Assembly: GCF_038595065.1 (NCBI RefSeq)
Contig: NZ_CP152003.1
Location: 2,956,001-3,020,000 of the forward strand
Direction: 5' to 3'
DNA from: Sutcliffiella sp. FSL R7-0096
GTDB taxonomy: Bacteria; Bacillota; Bacilli; Bacillales; Bacillaceae_I
DNA: 64,000 nucleotides
The notes beneath the pieces were generated by a model. The model saw nothing but the letters and a program-made list of their open reading frames with translations. It ran no database searches and was not told the origin of the DNA. A program made the position numbers and the translations under genes. This document shows, in pieces, positions 36,400 through 46,300 of the stretch. How positions within the stretch are numbered: the first letter of the stretch is position 1; the number at the start of each line of letters is the position of its first letter.

Positions 36400-38572
36400 G
36401 CGTCTCTTCCACTTCCTCATAACCAAGGCGTTCGTAGATTTCCTCCAGGACCTTTTCGGCCGCCCTCGGGATGACCGTTCCAGGTCCGAAAATAGCCGAA
36501 GCGCCTTTACTATATAGGAATTCATAATCCTGTGCTGGAATTACCCCCCCAATTACAACGATGATGTCTTCGCGGTTCAACTTCTTTAACTCCTCTACGA
36601 GTTGTGGAAGAAGTGTTTTATGCCCGGCAGCAAGGGAACTGATACCGATAACGTGCACGTCATTTTCCACTGCTTGCAGCGCTGTTTCTGCTGGTGTTTG
36701 AAAAAGAGGCCCGATATCCACATCAAATCCAAGGTCGGCGAACGCGGTGGAAATGACTTTTGCCCCTCTGTCATGACCATCCTGACCCATTTTAGCGATC
36801 ATGATCCTTGGTCTTCTTCCTTCGAGCTCTAGGAATTCCTCAATCTTATCCTTCACGGCCTTCATCTCCTCCTCATTGGAGAATTCACTGCTGTACACGC
36901 CGCTGATAGAACGGATGACAGCACGATGGCGATTGGCTACCTTTTCAATGGCATCAGATATTTCTCCCAGACTTGCACGCACGCGGGCAGCATCCACGGC
37001 TAGCTCCAGCAGATTGCCTTTCCCTGTTCTAGCCGCATCTGAAAGTGCTTCAAGAGCTGATACCACTTCCATTTCATCTCTGTTTTCACGGAGCTCTTGC
37101 AAACGTAGGATCTGCTTTTTACGAACCTCGGCATTATCAATATCAAGGACATCAATTGCCATATCCTCTTTATCGAGGCGATACTTGTTCACACCAATGA
37201 TAGATTCTTTTCCTGAATCAATTTTTGCTTGGCGACGTGCTGAAGCTTCTTCAATTCTCATCTTCGGCAAGCCTGTTTCGATCGCTTTTGCCATGCCACC
37301 AAGCTCTTCAATTTCCTCAATATGTGCCCAAGCTTTATCAATCAGTTCTTTCGTCAATGTTTCCACATAATACGAACCGGCCCAAGGATCAATGACTTTT
37401 GTAATTTCCGTTTCCTCTTGCAAATACAATTGTGTATTACGGGCAATACGGGCGGAAAAGTCCGTTGGTAACGCAATCGCTTCATCCAATGCGTTGGTAT
37501 GCAAGGACTGCGTATGACCATTGGCAGCAGCTAGTGCCTCAATGCAAGTACGTGTCACATTATTAAATGGATCCTGTTCAGTCAAGCTCCATCCAGATGT
37601 TTGAGAATGGGTCCTTAATGCCATGGACTTCGGATTCTGTGGTAAGAATTCCTTCATCATCTTGGCCCAGATAAATCTAGCGGCCCGCATTTTCGCTACT
37701 TCCATGAAGAAGTTCATGCCGATTGCCCAGAAAAAAGAAAGTCTCGGTGCAAATTTATCAATATCAATGCCTGCTTCAAGACCTGTTCTTACATATTCGA
37801 TACCATCTGCAAGCGTATAGGCAAGCTCAATATCCGCCGGTGCCCCTGCTTCTTGCATATGGTATCCTGAAATACTGATACTATTGAACTTCGGCATATA
37901 TCGGGACGTGTAAGCAAAAATATCTCCAATGATTCTCATGGACATCTCAGGAGGATAGATGTACGTATTACGCACCATATACTCTTTTAAAATATCATTT
38001 TGTATCGTCCCGGAAAGCTTCTCTGGACTAACCCCTTGTTCCTCAGCTGTAACGATGTAAAAGGCCATAATCGGTAAAACCGCCCCATTCATCGTCATCG
38101 ATACGGACATCTTATCCAAAGGAATACCATCAAAAAGAACCTTCATATCGAGAATGGAATCAATGGCCACACCAGCTTTCCCAACATCCCCTTCAACACG
38201 GGGGTGATCGGAATCATAGCCACGATGTGTCGCAAGGTCAAAGGCAACCGACAACCCCTTTTGCCCCATTTCCAGGTTTCTTCTATAAAAAGCATTGCTC
38301 TCTTCCGCTGTCGAGAAACCAGCATACTGACGTATCGTCCAAGGTCTATTAACATACATCGTCGGGTAAGGTCCACGCAAATACGGGGCGATTCCTGGAA
38401 GAGTTCCCAGGTGGTCGGCACCACACAAATCTTCCTGCGTGTAATGGGACTTTAATTTGATCTGTTCATTTGTTTCATAAAATAATTCTTCCACCGCTTC
38501 ATTGGACAGTGGCACGGTTTGGGTAATCGCAGCTTGTTTGTTCAGTGTTCTCGTTGAAAAATCAGGCTTCAT
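36392..38572 (-). CDS. mutB: Methylmalonyl-CoA mutase, large (catalytic) subunit
   Basis: Adenosylcobalamin-dependent isomerisation of methylmalonyl-CoA and succinyl-CoA. 726 residues: a TIM-barrel substrate domain ([18 protein letters not shown] near residue 75, with the active-site Tyr) and a C-terminal B12-binding domain near 595-725, with the base-off motif DGHDRGAKV and the nucleotide-loop glycines GGVIPAQD. It overlaps mutA by 11 bp and meaB by 8 bp. In this setting it may feed propionyl-CoA derived from branched-chain or odd-chain degradation into the TCA cycle. Confidence 0.95.
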   Translation of the reverse strand: MKPDFSTRTLNKQAAITQTVPLSNEAVEELFYETNEQIKLKSHYTQEDLCGADHLGTLPGIAPYLRGPYPTMYVNRPWTIRQYAGFSTAEESNAFYRRNLEMGQKGLSVAFDLATHRGYDSDHPRVEGDVGKAGVAIDSILDMKVLFDGIPLDKMSVSMTMNGAVLPIMAFYIVTAEEQGVSPEKLSGTIQNDILKEYMVRNTYIYPPEMSMRIIGDIFAYTSRYMPKFNSISISGYHMQEAGAPADIELAYTLADGIEYVRTGLEAGIDIDKFAPRLSFFWAIGMNFFMEVAKMRAARFIWAKMMKEFLPQNPKSMALRTHSQTSGWSLTEQDPFNNVTRTCIEALAAANGHTQSLHTNALDEAIALPTDFSARIARNTQLYLQEETEITKVIDPWAGSYYVETLTKELIDKAWAHIEEIEELGGMAKAIETGLPKMRIEEASARRQAKIDSGKESIIGVNKYRLDKEDMAIDVLDIDNAEVRKKQILRLQELRENRDEMEVVSALEALSDAARTGKGNLLELAVDAARVRASLGEISDAIEKVANRHRAVIRSISGVYSSEFSNEEEMKAVKDKIEEFLELEGRRPRIMIAKMGQDGHDRGAKVISTAFADLGFDVDIGPLFQTPAETALQAVENDVHVIGISSLAAGHKTLLPQLVEELKKLNREDIIVVIGGVIPAQDYEFLYSKGASAIFGPGTVIPRAAEKVLEEIYERLGYEEVEETHE

Positions 38573-40427
38573 TGTCGGTCAACCCCATTTCTTGGTGTAT
38601 CTTTACTAATTGCTCATAACAATTGGAGCGCATATGAATAAAATCACTAATCCCTATTTCCTGCAGCTCTTTTTGACGTGCTTCTTCAGGCAAGCCAGCA
38701 ACCAACACTTTGCGGTTAGGAGAATTGACAGCCATAACCGCTGCATGTAACAACTCTTCGTAAGTTTCATCACTTCCACAAATGCATACATACCCAGTTA
38801 TGTTTCGATCGGATACCCACTCCACAATTGCTTTAGCTTCTTCAAAACTTGGACTGACGACAGGTTGAAGGCCCCCTACCTGGAAAAAACCTGATGCAAA
38901 GTCAGTCCGAGGCTTGTGTGTTGCTAATGAGCCAAGGTTGATCAAGGTAACTTTTGGCGATGTCGCCTTTTTTTCCTGATACACCTGAGCTTGATAACGT
39001 AAGCTTTCAAATGCTTCAGATAATCTTAAAGGTTGAATTGCATGTACTTTTACTTGAGCATGTTCATTTCCATTTACATGTTCGGTGATTATTTGCCATT
39101 TCAGTTCTTCTTGTAGATTTGCATACATATTGGTACCGACCAACACTTTTTTCCTGCTTTGAACATCCTTTAATCGCTTTTCTTTCACTTCGGCAATTCG
39201 GTCCTGTAGAAAATTCGTTCGCAGGGCTTCCACGATGCCGCCAAGCTTGTCCAACTCCTGGAACAGCTCCCATGCTTCTTCAGCCAACTGATTTGTGAGG
39301 TTTTCCACGTAATAAGAGCCAGCGGCTGGATCGACGACTTTAGAAAGGAAGCTTTCCTCTTTCAAAATGTAATGCGTATTACGTGCTATTCTTCTGGAAA
39401 AAGCGTCATCACCTTGCTGATAGCTGTCCACATTGATACTATCTGCTCCCCCTATGGCTGCGGAGAATGCCTCAGTTGTCGTACGTAACATATTGACAAA
39501 CGGATCAAGGTTGGATTTTGTGAACATCGACGTTGTCGCATGCACCATCATCTTCTGTGCCTTTTCATCTCCCCCAAAAGCTTCCACGATATTTGCCCAT
39601 ATCATTCTTGCGGCCCTCAGCTTGCTAAGCTCCATGAAGAAATCACTTCCTACCGGAAAGGAGAAAGCTATTTCTTGGGAAGCTTCCTCTATGGACAGCC
39701 CTCTATTCATTAGCCCCTGCAAATATTCAACGGCTGTCGCCATAGCAGCCGCGAGTTCTTGCACTGCATTGCACCCCCCGTTGTGATAGGGGTAGGACTG
39801 TACCCACACTGTTTTGAGGTATGGGGCATTGTTTACTTTCCACTCGATATTTGATTTCATTTCGTCAAAATACTTCTCCAATGGCTGATTTAGTGTGCCT
39901 GTTGCTGCAAGCTCACCAACAGGATCAGCTCCAATGATTCCATGTAGTTTTTTTGTTTCCTTCCCGCTATCGATCAACGCATTGATGAATGTTGTTGCGC
40001 TGGGTCCCGCATGTATTTGGATAGCTATGTCATTCAATGGGATATCACTAAATAATGTTATGAGGTCTGTTTGATCTTTTATAATTAAAGCATTGGACTC
40101 CTTTGATGGATACGTTGCAAAATGAATGGATTGCAAACCTCTTTCTACTTCCTGTTTCAATTGAACATTTAATTCCTCAAATGAAGTAGAAGCATATAGT
40201 TGTTGGCTGACTGTCCAATCAGACTTTTTTATTAATTGTTTGGATGCATGGTCAGTTCTATCCTCTTCTATATATACCGGTTTCCGTACAATGCCTTCAT
40301 ATGTATGGGTATGGAGCTTGGAAACAGGTTTCCCCTTCAACGCCTTCTCCGCCTGTTCAACCCATTCTTCCATTGTCACTTTTGGGAAACTATTGTTCTT
40401 CATCTCTTTCAATTTACTCATCTTCAT
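38562..40427 (-). CDS. mutA: Methylmalonyl-CoA mutase, small subunit
   Basis: 621 residues, homologous to MutB over its barrel ([34 protein letters not shown]) but with a C-terminal domain lacking the DxHxxG cobalamin motif, as usual for the non-catalytic subunit of the heterodimer. The first gene of a mutA-mutB-meaB operon, with overlapping coding regions. The start at 40427 (MKMSKLKE) has GAGGG upstream; a second ATG two codons later is also possible. A cre-like site lies 20 bp upstream. Confidence 0.92.
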   Translation of the reverse strand: MKMSKLKEMKNNSFPKVTMEEWVEQAEKALKGKPVSKLHTHTYEGIVRKPVYIEEDRTDHASKQLIKKSDWTVSQQLYASTSFEELNVQLKQEVERGLQSIHFATYPSKESNALIIKDQTDLITLFSDIPLNDIAIQIHAGPSATTFINALIDSGKETKKLHGIIGADPVGELAATGTLNQPLEKYFDEMKSNIEWKVNNAPYLKTVWVQSYPYHNGGCNAVQELAAAMATAVEYLQGLMNRGLSIEEASQEIAFSFPVGSDFFMELSKLRAARMIWANIVEAFGGDEKAQKMMVHATTSMFTKSNLDPFVNMLRTTTEAFSAAIGGADSINVDSYQQGDDAFSRRIARNTHYILKEESFLSKVVDPAAGSYYVENLTNQLAEEAWELFQELDKLGGIVEALRTNFLQDRIAEVKEKRLKDVQSRKKVLVGTNMYANLQEELKWQIITEHVNGNEHAQVKVHAIQPLRLSEAFESLRYQAQVYQEKKATSPKVTLINLGSLATHKPRTDFASGFFQVGGLQPVVSPSFEEAKAIVEWVSDRNITGYVCICGSDETYEELLHAAVMAVNSPNRKVLVAGLPEEARQKELQEIGISDFIHMRSNCYEQLVKIHQEMGLTDNEA

Positions 40428-40446
40428 CCCCTCGTTCCCTCAATTA

Positions 40447-40460
40447 CGTAATCGCTTACA
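40447..40460 (-). promoter_or_regulatory. cre-like site upstream of mutA
   Basis: Minus-strand TGTAAGCGATTACG matches TGWAANCGNTNWCA at all but the last base. It suggests carbon catabolite repression of the mutase operon. Confidence 0.5.
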
Positions 40461-40625
40461 AATTTAATTTTTTCAAAAGTTCATATATTTATTTTAATAT
40501 AGTTATGGGGGCACGGCAAATAAAGAAAGCATTGGAATTACTTATTTTCGGTGGTATTCCTTCAAGAGAAAAACTATACTTACTATATAAATGATAGTTT
40601 CTTAAAAAGGTAGTGATTTGTAGCG

Positions 40626-41054
40626 ATGTTATACATATGGAATATTGAAAACATAATTAAAGAGACATTAGAAGGACTTGGCCTAGATATTAATTTTGAA
40701 TTCGACAATAAGTTAAAATCACCAATGAGCTTTAACATATCGACCAACACGATCAAATTCAACTATTTGCAGATTAACGGATACAAAGCCAAGATAAACA
40801 ATAAAATTAGAGAATCCGATGAAAACTTTGTGAAACTCATACTCTTTCATGAGGTCGGCTATTACCTGGATTTTAAAAAGAACAAGCATGATTTGAGGAT
40901 CTTAATGTATGGAGGGGAAGATGAAAAAAGTATCCTTATGCGTCAAATCGAAAAGAATGCTTGGGTGTTTGGAAGGACGGTTGTACCTGAACATCTGTTG
41001 GATGCATATGATAAAATGCGGGAGCTGGATGAGATGTTTTCGAGCGGTAAATAA
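40626..41054 (+). CDS. Metallopeptidase-like protein with a degenerate zinc motif
   Basis: 142 residues. The region FHEVGYYLDFKKNKHD near residue 77 resembles an ImmA/IrrE-type or related zincin motif HEVGHYLDF, but the second histidine is a tyrosine (codon TAT, one base from CAT). The C-terminal helix IEKNAWVFGRTVVPEHLLDAYDKM also fits that family, where such helices contribute the third ligand. Weak ribosome binding site (AAAAAGGTAGTG). It may be an inactive sensor, a decaying gene or a sequence error. It is alone on the plus strand and ends in a strong terminator. Function unknown. Confidence 0.6.
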   Translation: MLYIWNIENIIKETLEGLGLDINFEFDNKLKSPMSFNISTNTIKFNYLQINGYKAKINNKIRESDENFVKLILFHEVGYYLDFKKNKHDLRILMYGGEDEKSILMRQIEKNAWVFGRTVVPEHLLDAYDKMRELDEMFSSGK

Positions 41055-41076
41055 TCTAACTCTTCATGCAGGAAGG

Positions 41077-41115
41077 GCAGGATAAGAAGAAATGCTTCTT
41101 ATCCTGCTCTATTTT
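41077..41115. terminator. Intrinsic terminator between convergent genes
   Basis: Perfect 13 bp stem GCAGGATAAGAAG / CTTCTTATCCTGC with a 5 base loop and a T-rich tail (TCTATTTTTT) on the plus strand. It lies directly before the end of the P1 peptidase gene. Confidence 0.85.
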
Positions 41116-42173
41116 TTCAGATCAATATTAAGTTCTTCCAACAAATCTTTCAAAGCAGGTCTTTCATTCCCATTCCTGCCTCTGATTTTTGATGCAGTAA
41201 TCAATGAGTTTAACACAGCTTCTTCTGTCGCCTCACCAATTGCCCGAAAGGCGATATCAATATCTTCCTCATGTATGATGGGAACAGTTATGCAATCGAC
41301 TGTTTTGTCATGAGGAATTTTTGTAGCTGTCGAAAAACCAATCACGACTTCTCCACTCCCCGTGGTAATGACGGAACCTGTACGGGACAGTCCGGTGACC
41401 GTTCTTTTTATAATCCTGTTTAGTTGTCGCTCCGATACTGGAAGATCTGTTCCGACAATGATAATGATCGAACCTTTGTCCTTTTCCTCAACAGTTTCAC
41501 GTAATGCTTCTATTTCTTTTCCTATATACTTACCACCTATGGTTAAGTCACCCAAACTACCGAAGTTGGTTAACACCAATACCCCCAGCGTATATGTCCC
41601 ATGCTGCAGTTCCATTTCTCTCGACGATGTTCCAATCCCACCTTTCAAAGAGTAGCAAAGCATTCCTCTTCCAGCTCCTACTGAGCCTTCTTCCACTTTA
41701 GTCGATGTATTATGTAGTGCTTCAAGAATATGCTCCCTTGTAACGAATCTAGCTCGGATATCATTCAACATCATGTCATTACATTCACATACAATCGGGT
41801 TGACGGTACCTGTTGTCCGCCCAATTTCTGGATTCCGTTCCAGCATATAGTCAAATACTGCATCTACTGCCGTCCCAATACTGAGCGTGTTAGTCAGAAC
41901 GATTGGAGTTTCTAATGTACCAAGCTCCGTAATTTGAATGGTCCCCACTGATTTACCAAAACCATTAATGATATAACTTGATGCAATCAGCTTTTCTTTG
42001 AAGGTATTTCCTTGATGTGGCAGAATTGCAGTGACACCGGTTTGTTTATCGCCATCACTAAGTGTAACATGTCCAACAGTAACTCCCTTTACATCCGTGA
42101 TGGCGTTATTTGGGCCAGTTTTCATCTTTCCCACTTTCACTCCATAATCTCTAATTCGCTTTGGGTGTGACAT
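41109..42173 (-). CDS. P1-family (DmpA/BapA-like, S58) aminopeptidase
   Basis: About 354 residues from the ATG at 42173 (AAAGGAG eight bases upstream). N-terminal nucleophile hydrolase fold that self-cleaves between a Gly/Ser pair; the processing site fits GGIGTSSREM near residue 200, with TDVKGVTVGHVT near 27 and VNPIVCECNDMMLNDIR near 122. Family members release N-terminal D- or beta-amino acids from peptides. The true substrate cannot be told. Single gene between a metallopeptidase-like gene and the bkd operon. Confidence 0.85.
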   Translation of the reverse strand: MSHPKRIRDYGVKVGKMKTGPNNAITDVKGVTVGHVTLSDGDKQTGVTAILPHQGNTFKEKLIASSYIINGFGKSVGTIQITELGTLETPIVLTNTLSIGTAVDAVFDYMLERNPEIGRTTGTVNPIVCECNDMMLNDIRARFVTREHILEALHNTSTKVEEGSVGAGRGMLCYSLKGGIGTSSREMELQHGTYTLGVLVLTNFGSLGDLTIGGKYIGKEIEALRETVEEKDKGSIIIIVGTDLPVSERQLNRIIKRTVTGLSRTGSVITTGSGEVVIGFSTATKIPHDKTVDCITVPIIHEEDIDIAFRAIGEATEEAVLNSLITASKIRGRNGNERPALKDLLEELNIDLKK

Positions 42174-42252
42174 GGTGAAGTCTCCTTTCAAGTACCTTCC
42201 TGATTATTCTCATATTACCACATTAATCCAATTGGTGGTTGGTTAGTTCAAA

Positions 42253-42302
42253 TGTCCGAAAATTTTTGGTTTTTGTCCGAAAGAAGAAGAAAATTGTCCG
42301 AA
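42253..42302. repeat. Three TGTCCGAA motifs with 21 bp spacing
   Basis: TGTCCGAA begins at 42253, 42274 and 42295, exactly 21 bp apart, with A/T-rich spacers. The same motif and spacing recur in the longer array at 57434-57642. It lies between the bkd terminator and the P1 peptidase gene, and no gene is seen in 42192-42484. Confidence 0.8.
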
Positions 42303-42439
42303 TCACATTTCCACTACAAAATTATAGGCAATATCCATTAAAAACAGCACCTCTTCATCATCAGAAATATTCCAAACCAGCAAAGCCAATTTCCCTCCAG
42401 ACATCTCAATGGGCCTGTTATATATTCTTCCTAATCAAA

Positions 42440-42478
42440 AAACCGATAAAACCCCTATATCGGGATCTTATCGGTTTC
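42440..42478 (-). terminator. Intrinsic terminator of the bkd operon
   Basis: 10 bp stem AAACCGATAA / TTATCGGTTT, loop of 18, followed by TTTTTT on the minus strand, 7 bp after the bkdB stop. Confidence 0.85.
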
Positions 42479-42484
42479 TAAATA

Positions 42485-43822
42485 TTAATAAATTGATGTA
42501 TTCTCTTTAGACATTTTTTCGATGATTTCCTTTACGCGCGCCAGGAAGCGTCCGCATACAAGGCCATCAAGAACTCGGTGGTCAAGGGACATACATAGGT
42601 TCACCATATCACGGACAGCGATCATGCCGTGGTCCATGACAACAGGACGTTTCACGATGGATTCGACTTGCAGGATGGCCGCCTGTGGGTAGTTGATGAT
42701 ACCTTGTGATTGAACGGAACCGAAAGAACCAGTGTTGTTGACAGTAAATGTTCCACCTTGCATCTCTGCAGATGTTAATTTACCAGCGCGAACTTTGTTT
42801 GCAAGCTCTGTAATTTCACGAGCGATACCTTTGATTGTTTTTTCATCAGCATTGCGGATAACCGGCACATAAAGCGCGTCGTCTGTTGCAACGGCGATGG
42901 AGATGTTGATGTCTTTCTTTTGGACGATTTTATCCCCAGCCCACATGGAATTGATTTGTGGGAATTCTTTCAATGCTTGCGCAACAGCTTTTACAAAGAA
43001 TGCGAAGAAAGTTAGGTTGTAGCCTTCTTTTTTCTTGAATTCTCCCTTTAAGGAGTTGCGGTATTCTACAAGGTTTGTTGCGTCCACTTCAATCATTGTC
43101 CATGCATGTGGCGCTTCATGCTTGCTGCGCAGCATGTTTGCAGCGATTGCTTTACGTACGCCTGTTACAGGGATTTCGATGTCGCCTGCTTCCACTGGTA
43201 CGTTCACTGGTTGAGCAGCTTTTGGTGCACTTGCTGCTGCCGGTGCAGATGGAGCCGCTGGTGCTGCTTTTTCTGCTTTTGGAGCTTCTTGTGCTGGTGC
43301 TTGAGTCGCTGCCGGCTTGGAATCTGCAGTTGGAATGTTACCGGAATCGATCACCGCTTGGATGTCTTTTCTTGTAATACGTCCGCCTGCGCCACTTCCT
43401 TTAACTTGCTCAAGATCTACATTGTTATCTTGTGCAAGACGAAGAACTGCTGGAGAGTAGCGACGTTTGTTTGGTGCGTCTGTGTCCTCTTGAGCAGCTG
43501 GTGCTGATGGAGCTTCAGTCTTCTGTGCTGGTGCACTTTCTTCTTTCGGTGCGTCAGCAGTTGCTTCTGCTTCTCCGCCACCTTCTGTTTCGATATAGCA
43601 GATGATTTCTCCTACTGCCAGTGTGTCACCGTCTTCTGCTACAAGTTCTTTGATCGTTCCTGTAAAAGAAGATGGGATTTCTGCGTTAACTTTATCAGTC
43701 ATGACCTCTGCGAGAGGGTCATACTTGTTTACTTTGTCGCCTACGCTTACGATCCAGCGGCTGATTGTTCCTTCAGTTACACTTTCTCCAAGCTGTGGCA
43801 TGGTAATTTTTTCTACTGCCAT
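42485..43822 (-). CDS. bkdB: Branched-chain keto acid dehydrogenase E2 (dihydrolipoyl acyltransferase)
   Basis: Core of the complex that converts branched-chain 2-oxo acids to acyl-CoA, precursors of iso and anteiso fatty acids. About 445 residues from the ATG at 43822 (AAAGGAGG upstream). Lipoyl domain with the lipoylated Lys in EVMTDKVNAEI near 43, an Ala/Pro-rich linker, a small subunit-binding domain (SPAVLRLAQDNNVDLEQV near 120), and another Ala/Pro linker. The catalytic domain follows, with the histidine in SLDHRVLDG. It is the last gene of the operon, separated from bkdAB by a 275 bp gap holding a dispersed repeat. Confidence 0.95.
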   Translation of the reverse strand: MAVEKITMPQLGESVTEGTISRWIVSVGDKVNKYDPLAEVMTDKVNAEIPSSFTGTIKELVAEDGDTLAVGEIICYIETEGGGEAEATADAPKEESAPAQKTEAPSAPAAQEDTDAPNKRRYSPAVLRLAQDNNVDLEQVKGSGAGGRITRKDIQAVIDSGNIPTADSKPAATQAPAQEAPKAEKAAPAAPSAPAAASAPKAAQPVNVPVEAGDIEIPVTGVRKAIAANMLRSKHEAPHAWTMIEVDATNLVEYRNSLKGEFKKKEGYNLTFFAFFVKAVAQALKEFPQINSMWAGDKIVQKKDINISIAVATDDALYVPVIRNADEKTIKGIAREITELANKVRAGKLTSAEMQGGTFTVNNTGSFGSVQSQGIINYPQAAILQVESIVKRPVVMDHGMIAVRDMVNLCMSLDHRVLDGLVCGRFLARVKEIIEKMSKENTSIY

Positions 43823-43846
43823 GATGAGAACCTCCTTTAATCGGTG

Positions 43847-44050
43847 GGCTCTGTTGAACTCTGCAGTTGATCTCCGTTCCAGGAGCTTGCTTTCCACGGG
43901 CGGTCCGGGAGCCTCCTCAGGCTACGCCTTGCGGGGTCCCATGTCCCTTCCTCCCGCAGGACAAGGAAAGCTTCGACAGCTTTACATCGCACGAAGAAAA
44001 TGTATAGCATTTCGAGGAGTCAAGCTCCTTCCACTACAATCAACTGCAGG
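43847..44050 (+). repeat. Dispersed GC-rich repeat, copy 4 (inside the bkd operon)
   Basis: Starts GGCTCTGTTGAACTCTGCAG. The body is bounded by an exact 11 bp inverted repeat CTGCAGTTGAT (43861-43871) and ATCAACTGCAG (44039-44049). The inner part contains CTTGCTTTCCACGGGCGG, GGGAGCCTCCTC and TTGCGGGGTCCC. This is the longest copy, about 200 bp, and fills most of the gap between bkdAB and bkdB. Confidence 0.85.
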
Positions 44051-44097
44051 AAACTCAACATTACCATTCGTTCACTATTCCACTTAAATATCAGGTT

Positions 44098-45081
44098 TTA
44101 GTATTGTGCTAGCTCACGCATTGCTTTTTCTACCTTGTCCGGGTTAACCATGAAGTATTTTTCCATAGTTGGCGCATAAGGCATTGCAGGTACGTCAGGG
44201 CCAGCAAGGCGCATGATTGGTGCGTCAAGGTCGAATAAGCAGTTTTCTGCGATGATTGCAGAAACTTCACTCATGATGCTTCCTTCTTTTGTATCCTCTG
44301 TAAGTAGAAGTACTTTACCTGTTTTAGATGCCGCTTCCATGATTGCTTCTTTATCAAGCGGATACACCGTACGTAAATCTAGAATGTGAGCGGAAATTCC
44401 GTCTTGTGCAAGACGCTCTGCCGCTTGCAGTGCAAAGTGTACGCAAAGACCGTAAGTGATGACTGTGATGTCTTCTCCTTCGCGTTTTACGTCCGCTTTA
44501 CCGATAGGAAGTACATAGTCGTCTGTTGGTACTTCGCCTTTGATCAAGCGGTATGCACGTTTGTGCTCGAAGAATAGAACGGGATCTTCGTCCCGGATCG
44601 CTGCTTTCAGTAATCCTTTTACATCATAAGGAGTAGAAGGCATAACAATTTTTAAACCAGGTTGGTTAGCGAATACTGCTTCAACTGATTGGGAGTGGTA
44701 AAGTGCACCGTGAACTCCCCCACCGTATGGAGCACGTACAACAAGTGGACAAGTCCAGTCGTTGTTTGAGCGGTAACGAATTTTAGCCGCTTCTGAAATG
44801 ATTTGGTTAACAGCAGGCATGATAAAGTCTGCGAACTGCATTTCAGCGATTGGGCGCATGCCGTACATTGCTGCACCGATTGCCACACCAGCGATTGCGG
44901 ATTCAGCAAGAGGTGTGTCGATAACTTTGTCTTCCCCGAATTGATCGTATAGGCCAGTAGTGGCTTTAAATACTCCACCTTTTCTCCCTACGTCTTCTCC
45001 AAGAACAAATACTTTAGAATCACGTTCCATTTCTTCACGGATTGCCATTGTTACTGCATCTATATAAGAAATAACTGCCAT
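44098..45081 (-). CDS. bkdAB: Branched-chain keto acid dehydrogenase E1 beta
   Basis: 327 residues of the transketolase central and C-terminal fold. VFVLGEDVGRKGGVFKATTGL near residue 24 contains the Glu that activates thiamine diphosphate in the partner subunit; EMQFADFIMPAVNQI near 80 and LTEDTKEGSIMSEV near 265 are also typical. It forms the alpha2-beta2 decarboxylase with the product of the adjacent gene (12 bp upstream). Confidence 0.95.
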   Translation of the reverse strand: MAVISYIDAVTMAIREEMERDSKVFVLGEDVGRKGGVFKATTGLYDQFGEDKVIDTPLAESAIAGVAIGAAMYGMRPIAEMQFADFIMPAVNQIISEAAKIRYRSNNDWTCPLVVRAPYGGGVHGALYHSQSVEAVFANQPGLKIVMPSTPYDVKGLLKAAIRDEDPVLFFEHKRAYRLIKGEVPTDDYVLPIGKADVKREGEDITVITYGLCVHFALQAAERLAQDGISAHILDLRTVYPLDKEAIMEAASKTGKVLLLTEDTKEGSIMSEVSAIIAENCLFDLDAPIMRLAGPDVPAMPYAPTMEKYFMVNPDKVEKAMRELAQY

Positions 45082-45093
45082 GATGGTTCCCCC

Positions 45094-46086
45094 TTACTCT
45101 GCGTAGACATGCTTCATTGCGGATTCAGCATCTGCATATGGAGCATTTTCTGCGTATTCTGTTGCATCGTTTACTTCTTTTGCAATTTTGTCATTGATTT
45201 CTTTCTCTTTTTCATCAGTTAGAACGCCAACTTCTTTTAAGTAAGCTGCAAAGCTGATGATTGGATCTTTAGCTTTTGCTGCATCCACTTCGTCACGCTC
45301 ACGGTATGCACGGTCATCGTCGTCACTGGAATGAGGAGTCAAACGGTAGGATATTGCTTCTACAAGTGTAGGACCATCCCCACGTCGTCCGCGATCTGCC
45401 GCTTCTTTCACAGCTGCATAAACTTCAAGCGGGTCGTTTCCATCAACAGTGATCCCTGGCATTCCATATCCGATTGCACGGTCAGAGATTTTCTCACATG
45501 CCACTTGCTTTTCGTAAGGAACAGAAATTGCATATTTGTTGTTTTCGCACATGAAGATAACTGGGAGCTTGTGAACTGCTGCATAGTTAGCGCCTTCATG
45601 GAAGTCCCCTTGGTTGGAAGAACCTTCACCAAAGGTTACAAACGTACAAAGGTCTTTTCCTTCTAGTCGGCCAGCAAGTGCCACTCCTACTGCGTGTGGA
45701 ACTTGTGTTGTAACAGGTGAAGAACCGGTTACGATTCTATTTTTCTTTTGACCGAAGTGACCAGGCATTTGACGTCCGCCTGAGTTTGGATCTTCCGCTT
45801 TTGCGAAACCTGAAAGCATCAATTCTGTCGCTGTCATGCCGAATGTAAGTACGACACCCATGTCACGGTAGTATGGTAATACATAGTCTTTTTCACGGTC
45901 TAAAGCGAAAGCCGCTCCTACTTGAGCTGCTTCTTGACCTTGGCAAGAGATTACGAATGGGATTTTCCCTGCGCGGTTAAGTAACCACATGCGCTCGTCA
46001 ATACGGCGCGCCATTAACATTGTTTCAAACATTTCTAATACGTTTTCATCTGTAAGCCCAAGAGCTTCGTGACGATTTTCTGCCAT
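45094..46086 (-). CDS. bkdAA: Branched-chain keto acid dehydrogenase E1 alpha
   Basis: 330 residues of thiamine-diphosphate-dependent E1 alpha. The cofactor-binding region reads FGEGSSNQGDFHEGANYAA near residue 150, ending in CENNKYAIS. The phosphorylation-loop region of the family appears as YRLTPHSSDDDDRAYR near 265. It performs the first decarboxylation of 2-oxo acids derived from Leu, Ile and Val. A 214 bp gap with a dispersed repeat separates it from the E3 gene. Confidence 0.95.
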   Translation of the reverse strand: MAENRHEALGLTDENVLEMFETMLMARRIDERMWLLNRAGKIPFVISCQGQEAAQVGAAFALDREKDYVLPYYRDMGVVLTFGMTATELMLSGFAKAEDPNSGGRQMPGHFGQKKNRIVTGSSPVTTQVPHAVGVALAGRLEGKDLCTFVTFGEGSSNQGDFHEGANYAAVHKLPVIFMCENNKYAISVPYEKQVACEKISDRAIGYGMPGITVDGNDPLEVYAAVKEAADRGRRGDGPTLVEAISYRLTPHSSDDDDRAYRERDEVDAAKAKDPIISFAAYLKEVGVLTDEKEKEINDKIAKEVNDATEYAENAPYADAESAMKHVYAE

Positions 46087-46164
46087 TTAAGTTTACCTCC
46101 TATATGTAGAGAGTTGGGAGCAGCTTCATCTGCCCCTCTTCCTTTAAGAACTTTATTAATATTT

Positions 46165-46292
46165 GCTGTTGATATCCGCTGCAGTCGCTTGCTTTCCGCG
46201 GGGCGACCTTGAGCCTCCTCGGTTCCGCCTGTGGGGTCTCAAGATTGTCACTTCTCTCCCGCCGGAATCAAGCTCCTTCCGCTTTTATCAAC
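46165..46292 (+). repeat. Dispersed GC-rich repeat, copy 5 (inside the bkd operon)
   Basis: CTGTTGATATCC at the left, with arms GTTGATA (46168-46174) and TATCAAC (46286-46292). The inner block (CTTGCTTTCCGCGGGGCGAC, CTTGAGCCTCCTC, GGGTCTCAAGATTGTC, CTCCCGCCGGA) is shared with copies 3 and 4. It fills most of the gap between lpdV and bkdAA. Confidence 0.85.
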
Positions 46293-46300
46293 GTCCTTTC

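Noticed and set aside
36801-37370. 189 codon plus-strand open frame opposite mutB
   Set aside because: The product is Ser/Arg-rich, typical of a shadow of a real gene, with no ribosome binding site.
40506-40594. Possible 29 codon plus-strand gene (MGARQIKKALELLIFGG...)
   Set aside because: No Shine-Dalgarno sequence, no recognised family, and it lies in the promoter region of the divergent mutA.
43075-43507. Long open frames on the plus strand opposite bkdB
   Set aside because: They arise from the Ala/Pro-rich linker codons of bkdB and have low-complexity Leu/Cys-rich products without start signals.
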